64,000 nucleotides of DNA, taken from contig NZ_BAAAXG010000004.1 in the NCBI RefSeq assembly GCF_039535475.1, positions 176,030 to 240,029 of the forward strand, in the 5' to 3' direction. Origin of the DNA: Streptomyces showdoensis (lineage in GTDB: Bacteria > Actinomycetota > Actinomycetes > Streptomycetales > Streptomycetaceae). The notes below the pieces were generated by a model. That model was not told where the DNA came from, did not search any database, and saw only the letters and a program-made list of their open reading frames with translations. Below are positions 51,594 to 59,616 of the stretch, in pieces. Numbering within the stretch: position 1 is the stretch's first letter; each line of letters begins with the position of its first letter. The translations under genes and the position numbers were made by a program.

Positions 51594-53468
51594 GCGGGAG
51601 CTCCTGGATCACTCGGACGGGCGGGGGACGGATCCGTGGCCATGGAACGGGCGGCGGGTGCGCGGGGAGGGGCGCCGACGGACCACGGGCGGTCGCGGGA
51701 GGCCAGTTCCGCCTCGATGCGCTCGGCGCTGCGCAGCGCGAGGGCGGCCATGGTCAGCGTCGGGTTGGAGGTGGCCACCGACGGCATGCTGCCGCAGCCG
51801 ACCGCGTACAGACCGGGGGTGGTCCCAGCAGCGCTGCCAGGAGTCGACCACCGATCCGGCGGCCGAGTCGCCCATCACATGGGTGCCGGCGGCGTGGCCG
51901 GCCCCGCGGTAGCCGTACGTACGGCCGCGGTGCTCGAAGCGGCCCGGCCAGGCCGCGGCCGGCGCGTAGTCCGTGTGGTCCTGCGCCCCGAGCAGCGCGA
52001 AGATCTGGTCCGAGACGGCCCGGGCGGCGGCCATGCCCTCCTTCACGTGCTCGTCGAGGTCGTAGGTGACCAGCGGCAGGGGCAGGCCCAGCGCGTCCCG
52101 CTCGGTGGGGTGCAGGGTGACCCGGTTCGCGGGGTCGGCGCCCTGTTCCATCTCGAACTGGAGCGTGAACTGACGCTGTAGCCGGTCCCCGAGCGTCCGC
52201 CTCAACTCAGCCCCGGAGAGGCCGCGTTCGGCGATCAGGTGCCAGACGTCCGTGTCGACCGGGCCCTTCGCCCAGACCCAGCCCCACGTCCCGAACTCGA
52301 CGCGGAACGGCGCCCGCAGCCGGCGCGCCGGGCCGGCCCGGAAGCCCTCGAAACCCGACACGGAGCCGGGGCCGCGGTACGGGCCCGCGCGCTCGCCCTC
52401 GGGCAGCAGCCCCCAGGTCAGCAGCACCGGATGGTCCATCAGGTTCCGCCCGACCTGACCGCTGCGGCCGGCCAGCCCGGACAGGAGCAGCAGACGGGCG
52501 TTCTCCACGGCGTGCGCGGCCAGCACGACGACATCGGCGTGCGCCACGGACACCGCACCGTCGTACCCGCGGTACTCCACGCCCGTGGCACGCCCCGCCC
52601 CGTCGACCAGGACGCGGCTCACCACGCAACGGTCCCGCAGGGCGACGGACGCGCTCCACCGGCCCTGCGTCTTGAGCGGCGTGTACTTCGCGTACGAGGG
52701 GCAGTGCGGGATGCAGCTCGCGTTGCCCACGCACCGGCTGTGCGGATCGGGCCGCCCGTCCCTCCCGCGCGGGACGTAGCCGCGGCCGCCGTCGTAGCGG
52801 GGATCGGGGACACCGTTGCGCGCGTGCGGGGTGCCGACCACCTTCAGCTCGACCTCGCCGAGGGCGACGGGGTCCTTCACCCGCCGTCCGTCGAGCCGCT
52901 CCGCGAACACGCGGTCCAGCCGCGCCGCGGGCAGCGGCCGCATGGGGAACACATGGCCCTCCGGGAAGCGCAGCCCCAGGTGCGCCCGCTGCTCCTCGAC
53001 GTCGGCGGCCACGCCCAGGTGCTCTTCGGCGGCCCGGTAGTGGGGTTCGAGGTCGTCGTAGGTGAGCGGCCACCGCCGCCCGTATCCGAAGGTCTCGGTG
53101 TCGAAGTCCTCCGGCAGCATGCGGGGCGCGAGCCCGGTCCAGACGTTGCCGGTGCCGCCGTTCGCGCGCACGTATCCGCTGGCGTAGGGCAGCGGACCGT
53201 CCTGCCGGAGGTGCCCGGCGGCCCGGTAGCCGGGGGTGGCGTCCGTACCGGCGAGGTCCGTCATGACGGGCCAGGGAGCCGCCGGGTGGGGCGTCCTCGC
53301 GGTGGCGCGCAGAAAGGCGGCGAGCGGGTCGGCGGCCGGATCCCGGGCGCCGGCGTCACCCGCGCCGGCCTCCAGGACCAGGACCCGCCGACCGTGCTTG
53401 CCGAGCCGGTGTGCCACGAGCGAGCCGGCGACCCCGGCTCCGACGACGATCACGTCGTACCGCGTCAC
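51590..53468 (-). CDS. GMC-type FAD-dependent dehydrogenase with an apparent frameshift near its 3' end
   Basis: Corrected by one base in the five-G run at 51815-51819 (C run on the coding strand), this is a 625-residue GMC oxidoreductase: FAD site VIVVGAGVAGSLVAHRLGKH, Cys-rich GNASCIPHCPSYAKYTP, and the C-terminal GTHVMGDSAAGSVVDSWQRC. The corrected end reads LYAVGCGSMPSVATSNPTLT, fully conserved in the family, and its stop overlaps the next ATG by ATGA. As given, the frame runs into Arg/Pro-rich nonsense instead. GTG start overlaps the small-subunit stop. It is likely the large subunit of a sorbitol- or polyol-type dehydrogenase. Confidence 0.85.
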
Positions 53469-53899
53469 CGTCCGCTCCCCTCGGCCCAGCTGCCGTACCC
53501 GCCGGGACGGGCGGCGGGGGCGGTGAGCCCGGCAGCCTTCCAGACCAGGGCCTCGGCGTAGGAACGGGGGGAGAGCGGCCGCGACGGGCGGCCGGGCCAG
53601 CTGCCGGTGTACCAGAGGTAGGTGAGGGCACGGGAAGCCGAGCGGAGTTCGTCGTCGGATGCGTCCGCGTCCCCGTCCGGCTCCCGCTCCCCGTCCGCGG
53701 GGGCCTTGGCCGGATCGGGCGTCTCCCGCAGCAGGCGCCCGAGCAGCTCCGCGCCGAGCTCCCCGGCGGCCACCGTCAGATACGCCTCGACGAGCCCGGT
53801 GGCCGCCAGGTCCACCGTGTCGAAGCCGGTCAGCCGTGTCGACAGGGCGGCGAACCGCCGTGTGCGGTCTGTCTGGTCAGTCTCGTCCGTGAGGGGCAC
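53465..53899 (-). CDS. Sugar dehydrogenase small subunit (FAD-SLDH family)
   Basis: A 144-residue protein of the membrane-bound D-sorbitol dehydrogenase small-subunit family: FAALSTRLTGFDTVDLAATG, LVEAYLTVAAGELGAELLGR, and LTYLWYTGSWPGRP with SPRSYAEALVWKA. These subunits help maturation and export of the GMC partner. Most carry a Tat signal; this one has none visible, so the complex may be cytoplasmic. GTG start; the stop overlaps the GMC start by GTGA. It leads the three-gene leftward operon. Confidence 0.8.
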   Translation of the reverse strand: MPLTDETDQTDRTRRFAALSTRLTGFDTVDLAATGLVEAYLTVAAGELGAELLGRLLRETPDPAKAPADGEREPDGDADASDDELRSASRALTYLWYTGSWPGRPSRPLSPRSYAEALVWKAAGLTAPAARPGGYGSWAEGSGR

Positions 53900-54191
53900 G
53901 CGGGCATCGGTGCCCGGCCCCGGGCGGGGTCATGCCGCACGCTTGCGGAACGGCGTGATCACGACGCCGGGCGCTCCCTCGTACGGCTGGTTCGCATCGA
54001 CCTGTAGTTCGGCGGGCGTTCACATGGCCAGCAGGCCGATGCCGACCGGTGTTCGGGATCGGCCGGGACCCTCGTCTCGCCCGGCCCCCACCGCACCCGC
54101 CCGACGACCTTCCCCGCCACCTCGCCCGCCCGCCCTCCCGCCCTCCCTTCCTTCCTTCCCGCCACCCCCTTCCCCTCAGGACGGACACACC

Positions 54192-55640
54192 GTGCTCGAA
54201 GCAGTACGCGCGCCCCATGGGCGCCGTCGCCCGGTCCCTCTGCGCCGCGCCTGGCTGCGCCTCGCCGTGGCCGGCTCCACCATGGCCGCAGCCGCGGCGA
54301 TGCTGACGCCCGCGGCCCAGGCGGCCCCGGCCGACGACATCCGCATCAACGAGGTCGTGACGACCGGCAGCGTCAACGACTCGATCGAGCTGTTCAACAA
54401 GGGCACGGCCGCCGTGGACATCTCCGGCTGGGTCCTCAAGGACGACAACAACAGCTCGACGTTCACCGTGCCGTCCGGCACGACGCTCGCCGCGGGGGCC
54501 TTCCGCGCCTTCGACGTCTCCGCGTCGTTCGGACTGGGCTCCAGCGACAAGGCCCGCCTCTACCTGCCGGGCGGCAGCACCCTGGTCGACAGCTACACCT
54601 GGACCAGCCACTCCGCGCCGTCCTGGTCGCGCTGCCCGGACGGCACCGGTGCCTTCGGCAAGGCGGCGTCCGTGACGCTCGGCGCGGCGAACGGCTGCGG
54701 CTCCGGCGGCGGGACGAGCCCGCAGGCCTGGCCCGGCGGCAGCACGGTGGCGACGGCGGACGGCTCGAACGTCTTCGGGTCGGACCTCAGCGGCCTGTAC
54801 GAGGAGGGCTCCGTACTGTGGGGCGCCCAGAACTCGGGCACGCTGTGGCGGCTGGTCCGTGACGGCTCCGGCGGCTGGCGCCCGGACACCGCGAACGGCT
54901 GGACCTCCGGCAAGACCCTGCGCTTCCCGGGCGGTTCGGGCGCGCCCGACAGCGAGGCCGTCACCCTGACGGGCACGGGCGCCGCGGGCGGCGCGTACGT
55001 GGCCAGCGAGCGCAACGGCGACGCGTCCGGCACCAGCCGCCTGTCCGTGCTGCGCTACGACGTCGCCACCGGCACCGGCACGACCCTGACCGCCACGAAG
55101 GAGTGGAACCTGACCGCCGGCCTGCCGGCCGTGGGCTCCAACGCCGGCTTCGAGGCCATCACCTGGATTCCCGACGCCGGCCTCACCGCCGCGGGGTTCA
55201 AGGACGAGTCGACCGGGGCGGCCTACGACCCGAGCCGCTTCGGCGCGCACACCGGCGGGGTCTTCTTCGTCGGCGTGGAAGGCACCGGAACCGTCTACGG
55301 CTACGTGCTGGAGGACGGCGGCGCCGCCACCCGTGTCGCCACGGTCGCCAGCGGCATGGCCGGGGTGATGGAGCTCCAGTGGGAGCCGCAGGCCGCGCGC
55401 CTGTGGGCGGTCTGCGACGACACCTGCTCCGGCCAGCACCGGACCTTCACGGTCGGCTCCTCCGGCACCTTCGGCGTGGCCGCCGTGTACAACCGCCCGT
55501 CCGGCATGTCCAACCTCAACAACGAGGGCTTCGCGCTCTCCGCGGCCGACGAGTGCGTGGGCGGCACCAAGCCCGTCTACTGGGCCGACGACGGCAACAC
55601 CGGCGGTCACGCGATCCGCAGGGGCACCGTCACCTGCTGA
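54192..55640 (+). CDS. Secreted lamin-tail-domain protein with a beta-propeller-like C-terminal region
   Basis: A 482-residue exported protein. The GTG start (CAGGACGG upstream) gives a signal peptide of about 45 residues with core LAVAGSTMAAAAAMLTPAAQ and cleavage after AQA. Residues 48-150 form a lamin-tail domain (IRINEVVTTGSVNDSIELFN, ISGWVLKDDNN, TLVDSYTW). The rest has repeated strands (GLYEEGSVLWGAQNSGTLWR, NEGFALSAADECVGG) as in esterase/phytase-like propellers. The cell-surface role is unknown; family members are common in Streptomyces secretomes. It has nothing obvious to do with its neighbours. Confidence 0.8.
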   Translation: MLEAVRAPHGRRRPVPLRRAWLRLAVAGSTMAAAAAMLTPAAQAAPADDIRINEVVTTGSVNDSIELFNKGTAAVDISGWVLKDDNNSSTFTVPSGTTLAAGAFRAFDVSASFGLGSSDKARLYLPGGSTLVDSYTWTSHSAPSWSRCPDGTGAFGKAASVTLGAANGCGSGGGTSPQAWPGGSTVATADGSNVFGSDLSGLYEEGSVLWGAQNSGTLWRLVRDGSGGWRPDTANGWTSGKTLRFPGGSGAPDSEAVTLTGTGAAGGAYVASERNGDASGTSRLSVLRYDVATGTGTTLTATKEWNLTAGLPAVGSNAGFEAITWIPDAGLTAAGFKDESTGAAYDPSRFGAHTGGVFFVGVEGTGTVYGYVLEDGGAATRVATVASGMAGVMELQWEPQAARLWAVCDDTCSGQHRTFTVGSSGTFGVAAVYNRPSGMSNLNNEGFALSAADECVGGTKPVYWADDGNTGGHAIRRGTVTC

Positions 55641-55651
55641 GCGGGACCGCA

Positions 55652-55695
55652 GGGGCGTCCGGTCCGGTGGCCACGGCTGCCGGACCGGACGCCCC
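55652..55695. terminator. Hairpin after the lamin-tail gene
   Basis: GGGGCGTCCGGTCCGG (55652-55667) pairs perfectly with 55680-55695 around a 12-nt loop, before the macro-domain gene. This separates the transcription of the two loci. Confidence 0.75.
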
Positions 55696-55778
55696 TTCGG
55701 CGTACGAAGGGCGTTGTCAGTGCTGCCCACTAGCGTCGGAGGAGTTGGAAAGAGGCTGTTCCTGACAGGGGGCAAGTG

Positions 55779-56456
55779 ATGGCTGAGGGCTGCGCGGAAA
55801 CGTCGCTCAGGGTGGTACTGACGGACGTCAACGAGGGCGTGGTGAAGGCCTGGCGGGCGGCGTTCGCGGACACGCCGGGCATCGAGATCCGCCGGGGTTC
55901 GATCCTCGACGAGAGGGTGGACGCCTGGGTCACGCCGACGAACGCGGCGGGCCGGATGGACGGCGGGGTCGACGCCGTGATCAAGCGGCACCTCGGTGCC
56001 GGCATCCAGCTGCGGGTGCAGCGGGCGATCAGGGACCGGTTCGCCGGGGGCATGCCGGTCGGCAGCGCCGTGTGCGTCCCCGCGGGGGCGGACGTCCCCC
56101 GCTTCCTGATCTCGACGCCGACGATGGTGGCCTCCTCGCAGAACGTGAGCGAGACCCTGAACGTGGCGATGGCCTGCGCGGCGGCCTTCCAGGCCGTGCA
56201 CCGGCAGAACCGGAAGGCGCCGGGCAGCATCCGCTCGGTGGCGCTGGTCGGGATGGGCGCCCGGACGGGCGGCGTGCCGGCCCAGGTCTGCGCGAACCTC
56301 ATGTGGACCGGCTACACGCTCTTCCACGACCACTGGTTCGAGAACGACGACGAGCTGCGCGCCACGATCACCGGCCAGCTGGCCGGCATCGACCGGATAC
56401 CGGCCACGACGAGGGTGCGGATCACACCGCCGAAAGGGCATTCCTTTCGCCGCTGA
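55779..56456 (+). CDS. Macro-domain protein (putative ADP-ribose binder or hydrolase, candidate antitoxin)
   Basis: A 225-residue protein with a macro domain over most of its length: LDERVDAWVTPTNAAGRMDG followed by GVDAVIKRHLG gives the ADP-ribose-binding NAAGxxxGGVDA loop, and VALVGMGARTGGVPAQVCAN the second phosphate loop. Macro domains bind or remove ADP-ribose from proteins and nucleic acids. AGGGGGCAAG precedes the ATG; an adjacent GTG at 55776 is an alternative. It ends 49 bp before an ADP-ribosyltransferase fusion gene, the order antitoxin-toxin seen in macro-domain modules such as DarTG, so it may reverse or neutralise that enzyme. Confidence 0.85.
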   Translation: MAEGCAETSLRVVLTDVNEGVVKAWRAAFADTPGIEIRRGSILDERVDAWVTPTNAAGRMDGGVDAVIKRHLGAGIQLRVQRAIRDRFAGGMPVGSAVCVPAGADVPRFLISTPTMVASSQNVSETLNVAMACAAAFQAVHRQNRKAPGSIRSVALVGMGARTGGVPAQVCANLMWTGYTLFHDHWFENDDELRATITGQLAGIDRIPATTRVRITPPKGHSFRR

Positions 56457-56505
56457 CGCCGGCCCCCATCCCCACGCAGGCACGACGACCGGGAGTCCCT
56501 CGTCC

Positions 56506-58218
56506 ATGAACGACGCCACCGAGCCCGTACAGCCGGCCCAGCCCGCCGAGCCCACCCCACCCACCCCACCCACCCCTCCGGCCGCAGCGGCCCATGCGGA
56601 GCCCGACGCGACCGATCCGCTCGCCCTGACCGGCCTGTTCACGGGAGGCGGAGAGCCCTGGCTCCCGGTCCTGAAGCCGGTGATCGAGGCCCGGGCGGAC
56701 GCCGCCGCCTTCATCGGCCCGGGCCGCAGCCCCCAGGTCGTGCCCGTACGGGAGCTCACCTTCCAGGCGCTCAAGCCCAACCCGCCGCACAAGTGGAAGG
56801 TCGTCGCCTTCGGGCAGAACCCGTACCCGAGGCCGGAGAGCGCGACCGGCATCGCGATGTTCGACAACACCTTCAACGACTGGAAGGACAGCCAGTTCGG
56901 GCGGGTCGTCAGCATCCGCTGCCTCATCAAGGCGGCGGCCATGTGGAAGTACGGCATCCCCAAGAAGACCCCCGTCGGCGACGTCCGGGCCCTGCTGAGG
57001 GAACGGGACGCCGTCCAGCCGCCCGAGTGGTTCCAGGCGATGCTCACCCAGGGCGTGCTGCTGCTGAACGCCTCGCTGACCGCGAGCGCCGACGGCGCGA
57101 TGGGCACCGACCAGCACACCGGGTTCTGGCGCCCGGTGGCCGAGCGGATCATCGAGGAGATCCTCCGCGCCAAGCAGGACGCCGTCGACGAGGAGGACCG
57201 CGGGGTCGTCTTCGCCTGGTGGGGCGCCCACGCCCGCAGCCTCAAGCGGACCGTCCTGCGCCTGCAGAAGAAGTATCCGGGCGTCGAGGTCCGGCACATC
57301 GACCACGCCAATCCGGCGGCGCAGGGCGACCTCTTCTGCGAGGGCGACCACTTCGCCACGGTGAACGACGCCCTGCTGTCGCTGGGCGCCGAGGCGATCG
57401 ACTGGCTGCCGAGCAAGGGCTGGGACCGGCAGCCCACCGGCGCGGGCGCCACCGCGGGTGCCGGCGGGGGAGGCGCGGACACCGGCGTCGCCGCGCGCAT
57501 GGGCGCCTTCATCGCCTCGACGATGGAGCTGCACCAGCTGTACCTGGAGCGGCTCACCAGCGTCCAGGACGAGGGCCATGTGCTGCCGCCGGTCACCGGC
57601 GTGTTCGACACCCCGCTGATGCCCTTCGAGGACGCGATCGCCCCGGTCGCCGAGGTGCTGTCCGGGCTCGCCCGGCACATCGACCGCTCGCGCGAGTTCG
57701 GCAAGCGGCGCGCGGACGAGCAGGCCGGGGCGGGACTGTCGGCCGACGCCATCGCGGCGCTGTTCCTCTACACCTGCGAGTCGGGCTTCTACCGGAACAT
57801 CAACGCGGTCCTGCGCTCCGCGGACCGCAGCCACGTCGTCCCCTATCTCCCGTACCTGCGCCTGCTGTTCGCGGCGGTCGGGGACCTTCCGTCCATCGAC
57901 CGCCCGCTGTGGCGGGGCGTCGGCCTGGACCTGCGGCGGCAGTACCCGGTCGGCTCCACCGTGACCTGGTGGGGCGTCTCGTCCTGCACCTCGGAGCTGA
58001 GCGTCGCCCGGTCCTTCCTCGGCAGCCGCGGCAAGCGGACGCTGTTCGAGGTGACCCCCGCCCGCGCCGTGGGGATCCGCAGCTTCTCCGCGTTCACCGG
58101 GGAGGAGGAGTACATCCTCGCCCCCGGCACCCAGCTGGAGGTCACGGACGTGACGACCGAACGCGGCGGACTCTGCACGGTCAGGCTGACCGAGGTGGAC
58201 GCCCCGCTCGTCACCTGA
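56506..58218 (+). CDS. Fusion of a uracil-DNA-glycosylase-like domain with an ADP-ribosyltransferase domain
   Basis: A 570-residue protein in three parts. Residues 1-40 are Pro/Ala-rich. Residues 95-305 form a family-1 UDG-like fold: VVAFGQNPYPRPESATGIAM (GQNPYP at 103-108, Asn replacing the catalytic Asp of GQDPYH), VLLLNASLTASADG, and HIDHANPAAQGD with FCEGDHFATVN (the HPSP-loop equivalent at 267). Residues 415-555 fit an R-S-E class ART: R470 in LWRGV, VSSCTS at 491-496, E533-E-E535 in FTGEEEYILAPGT. The UDG part may recognise DNA bases while the ART part adds ADP-ribose. GGGAG precedes the ATG. The stop overlaps the converging P450 by 8 bp. Function is inferred. Confidence 0.8.
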   Translation: MNDATEPVQPAQPAEPTPPTPPTPPAAAAHAEPDATDPLALTGLFTGGGEPWLPVLKPVIEARADAAAFIGPGRSPQVVPVRELTFQALKPNPPHKWKVVAFGQNPYPRPESATGIAMFDNTFNDWKDSQFGRVVSIRCLIKAAAMWKYGIPKKTPVGDVRALLRERDAVQPPEWFQAMLTQGVLLLNASLTASADGAMGTDQHTGFWRPVAERIIEEILRAKQDAVDEEDRGVVFAWWGAHARSLKRTVLRLQKKYPGVEVRHIDHANPAAQGDLFCEGDHFATVNDALLSLGAEAIDWLPSKGWDRQPTGAGATAGAGGGGADTGVAARMGAFIASTMELHQLYLERLTSVQDEGHVLPPVTGVFDTPLMPFEDAIAPVAEVLSGLARHIDRSREFGKRRADEQAGAGLSADAIAALFLYTCESGFYRNINAVLRSADRSHVVPYLPYLRLLFAAVGDLPSIDRPLWRGVGLDLRRQYPVGSTVTWWGVSSCTSELSVARSFLGSRGKRTLFEVTPARAVGIRSFSAFTGEEEYILAPGTQLEVTDVTTERGGLCTVRLTEVDAPLVT

Positions 58219-59452
58219 CGCGAACGGGGAGGGCCTGGACGCTGTTGCCGATGAAGCTGCGCTGGCGGGGCAGTTCGGCTTCCGGCACGGCGAGGTCGAG
58301 GTCGGGGAAACGGGTGAACAGGCGCTCCAGGGCGATGGTGGCCTGAAGGCGGGCGAGGGGAGCGCCGACGCAGTAGTGGGCGCCGTGCCCGAAGGCGAGG
58401 TGCCGGGTCACGCCGGGCCGGGTGACGTCGAAGCGGTCGGCGTCCGCGCCGTGGAAGGCCTCGTCGCGTCCGGCGGCGGTGTAGCCGGCCAGGACGGGGG
58501 TGCCCCGCGGGATGACGGTTCCGCCGAGGGGGAGATCGCGGGTGGGATAGCGGAAGGGGAACCAGCTGACGGGGCTGTCCCAGCGCAGCGTCTCGTCGAC
58601 CACGTCGGACCAGGTGGCCTTGCCGTCCAGGACGAGCGCCAGCTGGTCCCGGTGGGTGCACAGGGCGCGCACGGCGTTGGAGACGAGGTTGAGGGTGGTC
58701 TCGTGGCCGGCGACCAGCATCAGGCGCATCGTGCCGATGAGTTCGGCCTCGCTGAGCCGGTCGTCGCCGTTCTCGCGGGCGGCTATCAGGGCGCTGGTGA
58801 GGTCGTCGCCGGGATCGGCCCGGCGCTCGGCCGCGATCGTTCCCAGGAGCCCGACGAGCTCGCGGACGGCGGCCATCACCTCCGCCGGCTCGATGTCGGT
58901 GGCGATGACGACCGTGTACGTGAGGTCGTGCAGCCGGCCGCGGTGCTCGGGCGCGACGCCGAGGAGCTCGCAGATGACGCTCAGCGGCAGCGGGAGCGCC
59001 AGGTGGGTGCGCAGGTCCGCGACGCCGTCCGGGTCCGCCGCGGCGGCCCGGCCGAGGTCGTCGAGGAAGCCGGCCGTCAGCTCCTCCACGCGCGGCCGGA
59101 GCCGCTCCACCTGGCGGGCGGTGAAGGCGTTGCCGACCAGGGAACGCAGCCGCCGGTGGTCGGCGCCGTCGGCGGTGTGCATGCCCTGGGCGTTGGCGAA
59201 GACCCGCAGCGGCCAGTCGGCGGGGATGGTGCCGTCGGTCAGCGCCGGGCAGTTGCGGGAGTCCTTGGCCACGTCCGGGTGGGAGAGGAACTCCTTCAGC
59301 GCGTCGTGCCCCAGGACGACCGCCGCGGGAACGCCGCCGGGCAGGACGATGTCCGCGACGGGTCCACGGCCCCGCAGCTCGGCGTTCAGGGCGTGCGGGC
59401 AGCCGCCGGCGGGGTCGACGACATGCGCGGACGCGGGGGTGTGGGACGACAA
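58211..59452 (-). CDS. Cytochrome P450
   Basis: A 413-residue P450 of the bacterial CYP105/107-like kind. All landmarks are there: I-helix MLVAGHETTLNLVSN, ExxR in VVDETLRWDSP, and the heme loop LAFGHGAHYCVGAPLARL with its cysteine. It is soluble, needing a separate ferredoxin. TTG start with GGAG upstream. It converges with the ART gene and is 18 kb right of the polyketide cluster's apparent border, so membership of that pathway is doubtful. The substrate is unknown. Its integrity contrasts with the two heme-less homologues at 2006 and 23144. Confidence 0.93.
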   Translation of the reverse strand: MSSHTPASAHVVDPAGGCPHALNAELRGRGPVADIVLPGGVPAAVVLGHDALKEFLSHPDVAKDSRNCPALTDGTIPADWPLRVFANAQGMHTADGADHRRLRSLVGNAFTARQVERLRPRVEELTAGFLDDLGRAAAADPDGVADLRTHLALPLPLSVICELLGVAPEHRGRLHDLTYTVVIATDIEPAEVMAAVRELVGLLGTIAAERRADPGDDLTSALIAARENGDDRLSEAELIGTMRLMLVAGHETTLNLVSNAVRALCTHRDQLALVLDGKATWSDVVDETLRWDSPVSWFPFRYPTRDLPLGGTVIPRGTPVLAGYTAAGRDEAFHGADADRFDVTRPGVTRHLAFGHGAHYCVGAPLARLQATIALERLFTRFPDLDLAVPEAELPRQRSFIGNSVQALPVRVR

Positions 59453-59616
59453 GCCGGGACTCCTGACCGTATGAATGACAATCAGCCAACAGTGCTGCCT
59501 GGACGGCGGGTTGCACAACCCCGACCCGCCGCAACCATCTCCACCCGCCCACCCCGGATTACACGTGCGGAATGGGGGATGCGGAAAGTGCATACGATCC
59601 TTGCTAGGGTCGCGCC

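Noticed and set aside
53877..57752. Very long open frame on the minus strand across four plus-strand genes
   Set aside because: High GC content leaves antisense frames free of stops. Its translation is Arg/Pro/Gly-rich without motifs and it lies opposite well-supported genes (lamin-tail, macro and UDG-ART).
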